A stretch of DNA of 64,000 nt from Valencia hispanica. Its lineage: Eukaryota; Chordata; Actinopteri; Cyprinodontiformes; Valenciidae. Made by a program: the position numbers and the translations under genes. Positions 9,946 to 23,373 of the stretch are shown here, piece by piece. The DNA is taken from assembly GCA_963556495.2 (NCBI GenBank), contig OY747716.1, positions 12,801,571 to 12,865,570 of the forward strand, given 5' to 3'. The notes beneath the pieces are model-generated. The model had not been told where the DNA came from. It searched no databases and saw nothing but the letters and a program-made list of their open reading frames with translations. Positions within the stretch are counted from its first letter, which is position 1. The number at the start of each line of letters is the position of its first letter.

Positions 9946-12943
9946 ACCTCAGAGATCTAGGTGGAATGTACCTAATAATAAGGTGAATTCTACTTTTGCA
10001 AGGCTCTCCATATCTTTACCATGTGTTGCTATTCAGACTGTTTGAGATATATTTTACATCTCTATAGGGCAATAAAAGTTCTGAGAGTCACAAAGGATGG
10101 ATGCCACACACATAAACTGGTTATTTACTCAGCATTATCCAACACTTGTCCATAATCCTCCCTTGTCCCTCTGTTGGCGCCTTCCACCACCGCTTACCCC
10201 TCTCTACCCTCTTTTCCCCGGGAGAGACTCTGCCAGGTGATGTATTGTCTGTTCAGCAGCCCCAACAGGGTGCAACACTTCATTTTGAAACAGAAGGTAC
10301 TTTAGGATAAGTCTGAGAGGCTGTTTAGGGCCACAGCCACTCAGGTGTGGAGCTGAGGTCAGCGATTACAAAGGCAACAGTACCCGGCAGCAGTGGCGAG
10401 AGAAAATGATCAACTATAAAGCTGAAGAGAGAAAAATCAATTCGCTGGTGTTTGCAGCAGCAAGCGGGACAATAAAGGCGGGAGCCTCGAAGAGCAGCAA
10501 AGGCACTGAGGAAAAGAGTCAAAGGATGATGGTGTGTGTATGAGATAAAGGGGGGAGGTAGATGGAGACAGTCTTCCCATGCCAAATGGCTGGTGTCGTT
10601 GAAACAAAAATGTGTGTTCCTGCACGAGATGTAACACCTTGCACCAACAAAGGCTGTGGTCCCTTTTGGCTGACCGGCTGAGCGTTTGGACAGCTGGTCT
10701 CATTAGCGCTAACATGATAGCACGCAACAGGAGGACGACTCCTACGCATCTGAGAGAGACGGCATCAGGAGGTGGAGGAGGTGATGAGCTTACTTTCTGA
10801 AAAAGTTTGCTTTTCCACATAGACTGCAATGTGTTTAACACCTGAGAAAATAGCACGGCTCAGATCCCATCTTCACAACACCCACACGCAAAGATCACAT
10901 CCTGTAGATCTGGGTAATAAGACACTATCAACACAAACTCAGCACTAAACATCCCCTGATAGGCTCACATTTTGGCTCATTAATAACTCAACTTATGGAC
11001 TGGTAAGACATTACCAGACAGTCCATGTCAGACACACCTAAAGAAGCCTGCTGTAGGGGAGGAGGGCTGTGTTGTTTTGACACCTGCCAGGCTGTATCAG
11101 TTACCATCACTGGAATGGGTGACTGGCTGAGCTGGTCCTAAAACAGGTTCGACATTACTTTGTTGGGGGAGGGGGGGCACCTCGGCAAACTGACAGCAGT
11201 AGAGAACGTGAAATGCCATATGTCCCTTTCTGCAGGATCCCTTGTGTGTTCCGGCTGACTCCCCCTAATTGTGTAAACTCCCTGTTTCTTATTTTAGGTT
11301 CCTCAGTATTTGATCTAGTCCTGATTGCTCAATGATTTCAGGAATTTAAAAACACCTAAAGATGAGGTCTCTGACTCCAGCAGATTGCTCAGTTTGGACT
11401 TTCCATTGCTGAGACATGCGAGATAAGATGGGGATATCTCAACCTCTGTGGAAGGAAACTTTCAGTGTTTTGAGATTGTTGAAGTGTGAGTGACTGGTCT
11501 AATAATTCGGACACAGGATGCCACATATAGTCTGTGAAGACACACATTAGTGTCTGAAAACAGCTTGTTCCTTGAATCATTACCTTTAAGGACATCTGTT
11601 AGCAACTTGAAACCTACACCTCTTCTGTGCAGCCTGATGGTCCTGAACCAGAATATGTAGGAGGTATGTCTGGAATGTCCAACCAAAACACTTTTCTCTG
11701 AGTTTGGCTCTTTTAGCCACAGATCAAAGCCTGTGCTTTCTTTCTCCGCCTAATTTCGTTCAACTGACTGACACATACTGCAATGTCTGCTGTTGCCCTG
11801 CCTGTGATTAGACAGATTGACTCATTGTAAGCAGCAGTGAGTGCTTGCTTGTCCTTCTACCTTTCCTCTGTGTCTATATTTAGCATCTGTACAGGCTCCC
11901 TCATTGAGGTACGCCACTTATCTCATTCTGAGCTCAGGGCCAGGCAGACAGTGGTAAAACAACCACAGGCATCCTCATAGAGGACAGACTCTGCCGTCAC
12001 AGAGTCTGCCCTTGCGGCTCTGCAATGCCATTTTCTCAGGAAAGGCAACCACTACAATAAACCCAACTCCTAACCAGAGCAAAACAAAGCCGTGCCATTC
12101 AAAACCCTCAAGTATGCCACCTCAAGGTGAGGCGCCTCATTCAGTGCAGAGGTAAAGGCTGATGGTTTTGTTGAAACAACAGCCTTCCTCCTGCAGAGTC
12201 AGGAAGGTCAGCTCAAGTGCCGATAATAACAGAACAAAAGAATTGGGGATTTTCGTGGTTAGCTTGTTCACAGTCTCCTTCAGACTTACCAAGTCCCTAC
12301 ACACTAGCAGACAGAGGGTTTAGCAGGATCAAAGCTTGGAAAATGCATAGTATGGCCTTCTTTTTAACAGTTCTACAGACACTTCCCCAGGCAACATCAA
12401 GTGATTCTTACTCACTAGGCTGAGATGGCAAAAAGCAGAACCTTTACGGTGAAAATAGCTCCTGGCACTCCTGAGTATTAGTCACTCTTTTATTCAGCAT
12501 TTAGCTCCTATACACATATTATGTAGAAGTCAACCTATCTCTTGATATTCACCAATAAAAAACGGTTAAGTCAAAATCAACAACCTGTGGAGCAGAGCCC
12601 TCGGTAGGAAGCATTTCAGAGGTGATCAAGAAGACAATGGACTCTTGTCTTCCTAATGAAGCTGATCAAGGTTTCAGCATGGGAGCTAATGAGCCTCCGT
12701 GGGTCACTCAACCACCATCTGATGAGCACTTTTCATGATAACACTAATGCTAACGATAGCTTTTGTTTCCTTAATCTGCATGATGATACTTGGAGCTACA
12801 AAGAAAGTCAGTGGGTGTTAATGAGTGGAAGGAAATGTGAAGAAAACTGAACTGTGCCTTAGAGTTTTTCAGTTTAAAGAAGAGGCCTGCTAACGTGGCC
12901 TGTCACTCTGCTCTGCCCGTCAGGCCGTCTGTTTTATTACATA
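9946..12943. other. Intron 1, no gene or repeat recognised
   Basis: Single-copy-looking sequence. A minus frame of 139 codons at 10437-10856 has no recognisable domain. A G-run is at 11165-11178. Confidence 0.5.
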
Positions 12944-14500
12944 CAGTGGCTTGCAAAAGTATTCGGCCCCCTTGAACTTTTCCACATTTTGTCACATTAC
13001 AGCCACAAACATGAATCAATTTTATTGGAATTCCACGTGAGAAGTGGAACGAAAATCATACATGATTCCAAACATTTTTTACAAATAATTAACTGAAAAG
13101 TGGGGTGTGCGTAATTATTCAGCCCCCTTTGGTCTGAGTGCAGTCAGTTGCCCATATACATTGCCTGATGAGTGCTAATGACTAAATAGAGTGCATCTGT
13201 GTGTAATCTAATGTCAGTACAAATACAGCTGCCCTGTAACGGCCTCAGAGGTTGTCTAAGAGAATGTTGGGAGCAACAACACCATGAAGTCCAAAGAACA
13301 CACCCAACAGGTCAGGGATAAAGTTACTGAGAAATTTAAAGCAGGCTTAGGGTACAAAAAGATTTCCCAAGCCTTGAACATCCCACGGAGCGCTGTTCAA
13401 GCGATCATTCAGAAATGGAAGGAGTATGGCACAACTGTAAACCTACCAAGACAAGGGCGTCCACCTAAACTCACAGGCGAAAAAGGAGAGCGCTGATCAG
13501 AAATGCAGCCAAGAGGCCCATGGTGACTCTGGACGAGCTGCAGAGATCTACAGCTCAGGTGGGGGAATCTGTCCAAAGGACAACTATTAGTGGTGCACTG
13601 CACAAAGTTGGCCTTTATGGAAGAGTGGCAAGAAGAAAGCCATTGTTAAAAGAAAACCATAAGAAGTCCCGTTTGCAGTTTGCCACAAGCCATGTGGGGG
13701 ACACAGCAAACATGTGGAGGAAGGTGCTCTGGTCAGATGAGACCAAAATGCAAAACGCTATGTGTGGCGGAAAACTAACACTGCACATCACTCTGAAGAC
13801 ACCATCCCCACTGTCAAATATGGTGGTGGCAGCATCATGCTCTGGGGGTGCTTCTCTTCAGCAGGGTAAGGGAAGCTGGTCAGTATTGATGGGAAGATGG
13901 ATGGAGCCAAATACAGGGCAATCTTGGAAGAAAACCTCTTGGAGTCTGCAAAAGACTTGAGACTGGGGCGGAGGTTCACCTTCCAACAGGACAACGACCC
14001 TAAACATAAAGCCAGGGCAACAATGGAATGGTTTAAAACAAAACATATCCATGTGTTAGAATGGCCCAGTCAAAGTCCAGATCTAAATCCAATCGAGAAT
14101 CTGTGGCAAGATCTGAAAGCTGCTGTTCACAAACGCCGTCCATCTAATCTGACTGAGCTGGAGCTGTTTGGCAAAGAAGAATGGGCAAGAATTTCAGTCT
14201 GTAGATGTGCAAAGCTGGTAGAGACATACCTTAAAAGACTGGCAGCTGGAATTGCAGCAGACGGTGGTTCTACAAAGTATTGACTCAGGGGGCTAAATAA
14301 TTACACACACCCCACTTTTCAGTTATTTATTTGTAAAAAATGTTTGGAATCATGTATGATTTTCGTTCCACTTGTCATGTGTACACCACTTTGTATTGGT
14401 CTTTCACGTGGAATTCCAATCAAATTGATTCACGTTTGTGGCTGTAATGTGACAAAATGTGGAAAAGTTCAAGGGAGCCTAATACTTTTGCAAGCCACTG
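12944..14500 (+). mobile_element. Full-length Tc1/mariner transposon, transposase broken
   Basis: The element starts CAGTGGCTTGCAAAAGTATT and ends with its exact inverse AATACTTTTGCAAGCCACTG. It is flanked by TA on both sides (12942-12943 and 14501-14502), the Tc1 target duplication. The terminal inverted repeats run about 200 bp and are almost identical, including an inner repeat around GGGGTGTGYGTAATTATT. The left arm lacks about 29 bases present in the right arm after CACGTGA. The high arm identity suggests a fairly recent insertion. Confidence 0.95.
13284..14283 (+). pseudogene. Tc1-type DD34E transposase pseudogene
   Basis: The reading frame covers the whole transposase in three frames. 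Segment 1 (13284-13496) has the N-terminal helix-turn-helix region with YKKISQALNIPRSAVQAII and the GRPPKLTG linker, then hits TGA after a frameshift near 13475. Segment 2 (13520 on) reads TLDELQRSTAQVGES and [11 protein letters not shown], which carries the first catalytic Asp. A deletion of about 23 bases after DETK removes the usual FGL region and shifts frame again. Segment 3 has an in-frame TAA at 13867, then DGAKYRAILEENLLESAKDL, RFTFQQDNDPKHKA with the second Asp, and SPDLNPIENLWQDLK with the catalytic Glu, ending GGSTKY. All three catalytic residues are present but cannot be made as one protein. The full-length family protein is about 340 residues. Confidence 0.93.
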
Positions 14501-14502
14501 TA

Positions 14503-17500
14503 GGTTACTCCCAGAAAAGCTGCTATAATGAAATGGCACCCAGGCTGTAGTTCTACTGAAGGGAAGTGGGTGTGAATGATTGTGGCTGCTGATGGGTTTT
14601 TTTCCTCACTGAGGCTAATGAGCACAAACACACGCACACACATTCTGTTCCACTGGACGTCCTCTGAGGGTTTCTGCTTCTGGCTCCTCGTTGCTTTTCT
14701 AAATAAGGCCAGGTGGGCTGGTAGAGACCGGCGGGAGTCTTCTCACACACAGACACACGCACACAATCCACAGCAATGCCTCGGCCACCAAGTTTACTTT
14801 AGTCTCCCAACCTTTGTTTATGTTGGAGGTGAGACAACCCCATCCAAGGTAATAACTCTGCTACACCTAAGTCAGAGTGTGTGGTCTAAATGTAAAACCA
14901 GTAAGAGACATGGCATGTAGAAGGTACCCAGTCATTCACTTGATCAACGCTGCAATCAAAGTAATTAGTTTCACATATTTCCCAAACACAGATGTCTTCA
15001 CAAATTGCTGCCACCCTCAAAACTGGAGATGAATTAAGAAAAACTGGCCGATTTTATACTTGATCGGCTGAAATTAAAAACCCAGTGTTTTAGGCAAGCT
15101 CTACCTGGTGGCACTGTCAGCAACACTCTTTTGGTGAGTGAGTGGTAGTTTTCTACTGAGTGTAGAGGATTGAGGTGGATATTTCTTCAGTGTCAGTGAG
15201 GGGAAGCAAAACTGCCAGCCCCAAAGGTGTTCTAAGCTTAGATTTAGGTAGTTTTCACACCTGATGTTTGACCCCAGTCCGACTGGGGACCAAAATCGCA
15301 ACGTTGTTGCTTTTTATTAGATGGTGTGGTTCACTTTTACACAGCACTTTGTCAAACAGACCTGTGTGTGCCTGTGGCGGCACTTCTCAGTGCAGCGGGG
15401 TATACTTTCTGTTCCGTAAAATGTAAACAAACATGCAGTCGCATCAGATTTGAGCTGTTTTTAGATTGCTCTGTTGTCTTTGGCAAAAAGTGTACAAGGA
15501 GCAGACTTTTATTTGGTTTTGTGACTGGTACACATAAAAGTCCTGTTCTTTTATGTTGAGACTGAAGAGTCAAAGTCTTTTACGGGATACACTGGATTCA
15601 AGTAATACACAATTAGCGATGCTGTCTGTGAAAATCAGACTAATTGTGCTAATCGTTGATATAAGATGCTAATGCCAGTTTACATTGTCACCTGGGTCTT
15701 CATGTTCTTAGTTCTGAAAATAAAGTCCTGTTTTAACTGCAGAGTGGTGGAGCACAGACTGCTCTCGCTCACACTAACGCAGGCTGTGACACTGCCTATG
15801 GTGGTAAATAATTAATGATCAATCGGAACAGAAGGGCTTCAAAAAGCTGTTTTGTAGTAACAATGAAGGAATTATTTAACTATTTACCCCACAGTAGCAA
15901 ATAAGAGCTTACTCCTCTTAAAAATTAAGTTGGCTGTTATTCTGAAATAACCTTTAGGAGAAAAAAAAAAGAGTATATCCTGTGATATGGTTTATGGTAC
16001 ATATATAACCTGCCTTGTAAAGGGGTAAAGGAGATGCTCTGGATTTAATTTTTTATGTTTCCTTTTAGATTTTCAGCAAACTTTCGTGCTGCAACCGCTG
16101 AAATGTGAACTCATCCAGAAAGTAGAAACATTGTTCTTGTCATTTATAGTCTTAAGAGAGAGACTGTATCGGCTAGTCAGAACTTCACAAAATTATACCA
16201 TCTCCACTCCAAACGCACCGACACAAGAAGCTAAACCCGGTGCTGCCGTCTCACACCATCTGTTGATCATCTGCTCTCTCCCCGTGTCCACCAGTGGAGA
16301 GGCCTGCTTGGGTTTTAAACACTTAGCAGCTCTGTGGTGTAAGAATGCCCGTCCCTTCAAGCTGTATATAGAGTGGCCAGGTGAGTGAGGAAGAAGTGTT
16401 ACAGGAGGTAGGTGGGGGGGTCAGAGAGGTGAGGAGAGGAAACATCTGTCATGGATTCTGGTGAGGCCAGAAAGCCTGTGGTCACACTTCCGCCAGCCAC
16501 CTTCCTTCTGCTCTCGCTTTACTCTGCTCCTCTGTTGATCTGCCAGTGTTGTTTCATCTACAAAATAAAATCTATCAGGCGCTCCTATGTGCAAAATACA
16601 CAAAGGTACGTTAGCTGAGCTGTCCCTCGACACGGGAAGCAACGGCGAGCAAAGAAACAACAAAGTAACCGGCACCGAAGACCTTCAGCACACACCTGCG
16701 TAAACAGTTGCTTCCCTCCTGTTAGCGGCCGCGGCTCATCTAGGAGCAGGCAGCCGACCGAGTGTGGACCTGGCTGCGGTTGCCATTAGCCTCCATCAGA
16801 TCTCATTTGTAAGGCAACACAAAATGTCCCTGCCACCTCTGCTGTCAGACTTCATTCAGGCTGCGCGGGCAGACTGATGGCCTTTGAAAGCTGCCCAGCA
16901 GTGTAATGCTGCTCTTGTCCTTTGATTTTGCCCGTTTGCGTTTAGGCTTGACATTTTGAGAGGAGTGGTTATTATTAGAACGAGCGCCGAAAGGTATCCG
17001 GCTTGACTAAATGTGGTCGGTTTACATCAGCAGCGTCAAACTTCGTTACAGGGCTTGTTCCTCTTTTTTTTCTCTGCAGTCGCTCCGGCTCTAATGACAA
17101 CTTCACGGACGGATAGGTCAGCAGGTGCCGTCTAAGGGCAAATATGTGAATATCTTCTACTTTAGGGTTAAATGCTTCCAAAATGAGACTATCCTTCTGG
17201 TGCAAACAGTCCTGTATGAACAAAACCTATTGCATGTTATATTTAAAGGACATTCAATGTTTTGTGAGAGGACCTGAGTATGAAGTGTGAACACTGCACC
17301 CTAAATGTGACACTTCTATGGTCTGTTTCCATCCCACAACATGACCCTACTGCCACATTTAACGAGCAAACAGTACTTTTTATGGCTTCTTTTAAGTGTT
17401 CAAAATCGATTCTTTTTCATAACAATTAAATGACAGAAACATAAAAGTTAGCCGTTCCACCCGGACATTTTAGGGGACGGACCCATAGACACATGATGGA

Positions 17501-18149
17501 GTTTCAACCTTAGACATTAATGTTTCATGTCTAATTCAGCCCCTGATTCCTACCCAAAGAATAGACGCCGCATCGATCGCTGCTGCCTATTCGTGCTGAC
17601 GAGCCATGGGGCCGCCATCTTGGACCAGTCTCCCACTCCATTGTGTAATCGGTTTGGCAGGTGCAACGCACTGTCAGCGTGTAGTTAATCATAGCTCGCT
17701 GAACACTGAACTGGTTTTTACACTGGTTTTTCCTGCAAACGTCATACATGTAGCTATGATACGGATCAAAGTGTCTGGCATGTTTCAATATTCCTAGTAG
17801 GTTTAATTAGGGTCGATGGACCCAGCAGGTTTGAAGGTGAATGAAACGGTTTGGTTTTTATGAAAACGAGAACAGAAAAGGCCTGGACAAGACTTACTCC
17901 ATATTTAGGTGGTGTAACTTTAATCCTTGAACTTCAATCTTCCAAAGTTTATGGTACTATTAGATGACCTTGATATGATCATGAAACACATTTTGGACAC
18001 GTGTAGGTTTGATTTGCGGTTTCACATAAATAAAAGACAGGACATACATTTGTTTGGATACGTCATTTGTTTTGAAATCGTAGCACCCCAATCGTAAGCG
18101 AATCAAATTACTCAAGATGGCACGCCCCTATTGTGAAGTAGATGACTTA
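14503..18149. other. Intron 1, mostly unassigned
   Basis: CA-rich spots near 14620-14640 and 14745-14765. GCCGATTTTATACTTGATCGGCTG at 15047 may be a scrap of a hAT-like repeat. Nothing else recognised. Confidence 0.4.
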
Positions 18150-18345
18150 TAGTTGACCTGTCAACAGATTCTCCCACCTGAGCTGTGGATCTCAGCAGCT
18201 CATCCAGAGTTGGGATCTTGGCTGCTGCTCTGATTAATGCTCTCTCTGCTTTAAAACGTCTCTTCAACTTTCTTCCTGTCCTGTCATGTCTTCCTCAGTC
18301 TTCATCATGCTGATTGTTCAGTAATGTTCTCTAACAAACCTCGAG
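18150..18345 (-). mobile_element. Short Tc1 fragment (N-terminal transposase region)
   Basis: The plus strand reads CAACAGATTCTCCCACCTGAGCTGTGGATCTC, then GCTGCTCTGATTAATGCTCTC, then CATCATGCTGATTGTTCAGTAATGTTCTCTAAC. These are the reverse complement of the AQVGES, LIREA and start-codon regions of Tc1. Only about 200 bp remains. Confidence 0.8.
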
Positions 18346-19874
18346 GCTTTCCACCGGATGCGCAAGCGGCACGTAACGTAATAAACGCGTTTTTACACAC
18401 CGACCTCATCGCTGCATGCCTTCCTACCGGGAGCGTTTCAGTAGAGCAACGCCAGGAGATCACGAAATCACAGAAGAATTGCAATTGCATAACTGAATGG
18501 GTAGTACGCAAAAAAAAATTTAATTCCATGCCAAGTATCATAAACTCACCATCCAGCCAAAAAACTGCAGATATTTCTGTTTATGCGTTTATCTGTTGTA
18601 CTTGTAAAAATGATCACTGGTACATAAAACTGGGTGATTCTCCCTTTCAAGGATTAACTTCTCGACGTCCATGATGAACCCTTGTGTCTATGAAACGTAA
18701 GGAAGTAGAAGACCAAAGTATGAACATTTCCATTAATACAAAACTAAAATAAACAGAACTACACAATTTAAACTCGTCTTCTTTCAGCAAAGATGTGCTG
18801 CTGACCAGCAGAACCCGATCACAGTGAGATGTGTGTTTAAATATATGCAATGAGGAATAACGCTGTTATCCAACCAGGTTGTGCAGTGCACATCTATATT
18901 AGGTAAGTGTAGCATAGGGCTGTTGCATTTTAAGAGCAGGTGACTGGACATTCCTGCCTGTATTAGGTCTGACAATTTACTGTGGGGGAGTAGCAGGCAA
19001 GGAGAGCTGCACTAGCCTATGAAGAGGGAGGCAGGGAGGGAGCTACATGACCAAACTTCATTAAATCCTGCTTACCTGTACACATACCTTCCTCTCACTA
19101 ACATCACTAAGGTTAACTTCATGTAATCAAGGAGGCAGAACATCGCAGCCATATTTATACACTCCATTCCTCACTCAATCATGTGTTTGTTAAGCAGATT
19201 AATGGAGAGGTTGTGAGTCAGCAGCGGTGCACGTTCACACCGACTACAGAAAAATGGGGCAGAAAAGATAAACAGTAAAGGGGAACGATGACAAAGGTGG
19301 GAGGAAAGGAAGTGCTAATGGCCTACAAAAGACTAAGCTGACCTGTCACATACGATGCTCATCTGAACCGATGGCTGCCCCAGGGAGGGAGTGCCACTAA
19401 CTGTCAGCCTGACTGAGGGAAGAAAAAGGAGAGAGTATTGTTGGAAGACAGAGGTCAGGGAAGGGAGACATGAAAGGTTGAAATGAGGATGAATGTCGCA
19501 GAAGGAACATTAATGGAATAACAGCAAAATACAATTAGGACTTATTAGGGAGAGGAAGGATGCAGGTTGTAGACAGTTCAAATATTTATATAGGTGTGTG
19601 TGAAGCTCAGACAAAGCCAGGTGTAGGTTCTGTCTTAGTGTGGAGCTAGGCTGTAGGGTCATAGGCAGCAGACACTAACACCAATACATACATGGACTTA
19701 CTAGAGACGCACTGAGAATGTGGATCGTCCCTGATTCTAAACATCTAACTGGTGAATGCAACCAAACGATTGGTTTGATAACAGTCTTCAGTGTGAGGGT
19801 TGTTACTGAAGGAAGAACACTCAAATGCCTCTTTTTTTCACTGAGCCACTATTTTATGGTCCAGTACATTCAAG

Positions 19875-20140
19875 AGTGTTTCCACCGCCAGTTGGTCTCC
19901 CACTGGGTAGGTACATTAGCATGCCTCGTACTTGTTTCATGCAGTTATGTTTTTTCTGCCCTCCCCCAATCAATGGACTTAAGTTGTGTGACACCAGTAA
20001 CTCTGCCCCAACCCTTCTGTATCGTTCTCCTTTGGATCGAAAACTGAATGGGATCGCAGGTATGGGTTGGAAACCGACAACAGCGCACCAAACCGTACCA
20101 ACCTGTGCCATACTGCTCAGGGGAAACGAGGCAAAGGTTA
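19875..20140. mobile_element. Possible hAT-like element, relative of 9580-9945
   Basis: GTGTTTCCACCGCCAGTTGG at the left and AAACCGTACCAACCTGTGCCATACTGCTCAGGGGAAACG at the right are weakly inverted. The ...CTCAG(T/G)GG(A/G)AA... end is shared with 9580-9945. No coding sequence is recognised. Confidence 0.4.
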
Positions 20141-20859
20141 GCTATTTTATTGTCACTAAAGTGTTTAACATAAAGCCACAGGAGCCTCTGGAAAGGATGT
20201 CTGCTGTTTCCGTAGGTAACAGGAAGATGGAAACTTGCACTGTTTAATCCCTTCGAAGAGTCAAGAGACATGTTGGATTAGGGAATATTAGCATCCTTTT
20301 GGAAATGTTACAGTTAAGGTAATATTCTACTAACGCTATAGGGAGTCCACACAGAGACATTGATCTTTAATTAGTAATACTAACCATGCCAATCACTTAT
20401 ATAAGATCCTAAAATACTAAAAAAGTTTCACTGTCTAATTATTTTGCCTGTTTAACTGTCTCTCTGACTCACCATGTAACATGGCCTCTGCACCTAATAT
20501 AAATAATTAATGATCAGTGAGAGAAATTCCCTTTAAGGGTTTTTTATACGGACAATATATGTGTATGTGTAACACATAAAAGTGAGCTTTTTCCTCACAA
20601 ATATTAAGTTGGACAAGGTTGTTGAAATAATCTTGTGGATGATATGAATGAAGAACAGTTAGGGTTTGAAACATCTTTCATCGATCCTAATGTGCAAGGA
20701 TCAGATCCCCGACTCCAGCGCCTATCTTTCTAATAGTACTGTAAAACTTAAAGAGATGCGGCAAAAGCAAATGAGGTGGATTAGCACTGCTTGCCAACAA
20801 CTGATGTTGTCATACGAAATAATGTTACTGTGGAATATCGTCTCCTTTCCCCGGATGTT

Positions 20860-21066
20860 GAGCTGTCAGCATGTCATGATGCTGTCATACAGCAATAGTG
20901 TCTTCAGTCAGAGGCTTCTACAGATTTGTTGCAAGACTGACTGCTACTGGAGATCCTTCCTGCACACAGCGTCACCATCCACAATGACTCTGAAGATACT
21001 TCGATGATAAAAGTTACGGCAACATTTAATTTCCCTTTGGAATAAATAAACTATTTTTAATTGAAT
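20860..21066 (+). mobile_element. 3' tail of a non-LTR retrotransposon
   Basis: The frame reads FSQRLLQICCKTDCYWRSFL then HTASPSTMTLKIL and stops, resembling the C-terminal end of a fish LINE polyprotein. It is followed by the 3' UTR block GATAAAAGTTACGGCAACATTTAATTTCCCTTTGGAATAAATAAACTATTTTTAATTGAATTAAAT with terminal short repeats. It is 5'-truncated, as usual for LINE copies. No family name is assigned. Confidence 0.65.
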
Positions 21067-21134
21067 TAAATAGGAGGTTAATGAGGTACACACAAACCCA
21101 AAGTTATTCAGATTGTAATCAATTTCAGTGTGTG

Positions 21135-21290
21135 TTTGTGGAAGAAGCCAAACATTCGGGTGATGGCAAGGAGTCCTTCCAACCTTAAACACTTGAAGCT
21201 CATCACCAAAATACCGGCGGAAACATGCAAAAAGCCATTCAGCAACTATGGACCATTGAGAATGGTATACATTATTTACATTTTTCAATA
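21135..21290 (+). mobile_element. Tc1-related fragment, transposase C-terminus
   Basis: GGCAAGGAGTCCTTCCAACCTTAAACACTTGAAGCTCATC followed by GGCGGAAACATGCAAAAAGCCATTCAGCAACTATG matches the end of Tc1-type transposases (RPSNLKHLKLI ... ETCKKPFSNY). A close relative lies at 62455-62560, so both come from one sublineage different from the copy at 12944. Confidence 0.6.
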
Positions 21291-21299
21291 AAATGCAAA

Positions 21300-23373
21300 T
21301 AAAAACAGATAGAATGTTTTATTATGTTTAGAGAGATGTGTCTCATATCCTTTCAGAAGAAAACTTGTTGGTTGAAGGAAAATAAATGTGGGGTTAGATA
21401 GATTTATAGCGATGAAGAGGGAGACAGCTCTGAAATTGGATTGTTTTTGAGAAATGTATGTTTTATTTGACTAAAAATCTGTCATTAAGGGGGTTCAATA
21501 TTCAACGTACCTACAGAGAAATAAGAATAAGCTTAAAAAAAACAACTGCATCAGTGAGTCAGAGATTTATAAAAAATGTTTTTTTTAAAGTGATGAGAAA
21601 TATTTGATAGCTCATCTCTAGCAGGGAGCTAGAGTAACAGGGCCAAGCCCAGGGAGCCTTCCTACACTTCATTTTGCACCACTGTAAGTTTTAGAGCAAT
21701 CAGCAAGTCAGCTCACTTGCCCAAAGATCTATGTTGACAGCCTACTGTGGCTGCACTAATTCTGACACTAACACAAAAAAGTGGACCAAAAGCACTTCTC
21801 TCTATTTTTGTGTGTGCGTGTTCGAAGTTGTTCTCTTCTCTTCTCTTTGTGGCATTCGGACAACAAATGAATGCTCTCCAGTTTCCAAAATGTCAGCTCC
21901 GTCACAAGACTCCAGAGGCCAGACGTCCTGCGCAAACCCCTGACACGCACGGCGCACAATCAAACACGCTGCCGCCCCCGGGGGCTGCTGCTCGCTTTGT
22001 CACAGTCGCTTTCTTGTTATTCATGTGAAGCAGGAAGAGAAAGGGGTTAACACAGTAAACCTACATCCACAAAAGCTCCTTTGTCACCCTAAAGCCCCCC
22101 AGGGCAAAATGGCCTTTTCCCTGTGTGATCAGAATTAGTTAGCACCCCCTTTTCTCCCCCCACATCTCCCTCCAGGAGGACTACAGCTGAAGATCGGTCA
22201 ACCAGCGCTGCTCACACCATTACCCTGCTGTTAAATGACCATGAGGGTGGACTCCCCGTCCGATGGACAAGCTATGAAAGTCTGTCCTGTTAAGTCAGCC
22301 GAGGAGAAGTATGTGTGTTTGCACACGTTGGTGGACCTCATCTACAGGGGTCAAGTCGGTCTACAGTGGCTGCACTTACTAACTCATAAACTGGGATTTA
22401 GAGAGCAGCGGCGGGGGAGGGGAAGCTGCTCTTAATGCGTCCTCTCAATGCGGCGCTGACTGGGGCAACAGGTAAAAAAAAAGCAGGTAGCCGTGCGTCG
22501 ATGTATCGACCGTGCAACCTTTTTGTCCATTACACCCATAGGTGCTGGGATGGTGTGTGGGCGTGTGTCTGGTTGCCTGCAGCGCTGAGAGGCCATTAGA
22601 TCAGCGCGTGGGGATTGGAAGGGGAGTATTGATAGTCGGGCCGGGATAATCGATAGGAGCGGATCTCTCATTCCCCTCTGCCATCCACAGTAATGGACCC
22701 ACAGTCCAACGGCGCTCCTCTGCAGCTCTGCATGCCAGAGAAATGAACTGCTACATCTTTTAAAGGAAGGAAGACAACAAGTGGAGCGGTCAGCAACTGA
22801 TTTACTGCAGCTTCTCTTGCTTTCTGCTGGTTTCTGCTCCCCCAGGATAAAAGATGGAGGCCAGAGTGGGGTTTGTTCGGAGCCAGCAGGGTGGGACCCT
22901 GATTACTCAAGCACAGTGCAACTGAACGGAGCTCTCGGGACTATCCCATCTGATGTCACCCTGAATGGGAACTCACTAAAGCACTTAAATATTCCAAGGA
23001 TAGAGTCACCGTTTTTCCTCATTTGGCTTCTACTGAGTAGAAACATTTAGTAAGACTTTAAGAAAACAGTTTAAGTAAGAGACTCTGATGGTATAATGAG
23101 ATCGAGTGAAAATATCACAGTATTACAGTGTTAACTCCTAAATGTCAACAAAAATCTAGAATATGATCTATTTGCTTTTAATATAAGAATAGAAGCTACA
23201 TTTCTCCCACCTATCGCTAGAGTAACTGTCAGCTCAACAAGACATGATACTGAGTTCATGAAAACAAGACTAGACAAGGTTGTAGCAACGGTTGAGGAAA
23301 AACTTAAGAATCCATAGTCGTATTCCCAAAATCAGAGTAAAGGTTACACAAACCCCAACCTAGTGTTTAAAGT
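21300..23373. other. Intron 1, unassigned, possibly conserved in part
   Basis: AT-rich to 21600, then balanced single-copy-looking sequence with a GC-richer part at 21900-22000 and 22400-22700. No family recognised. Confidence 0.4.

Noticed and set aside
10437..10856. 139-codon minus-strand frame
   Set aside because: No domain, overlapping frames also open, no conservation evidence.
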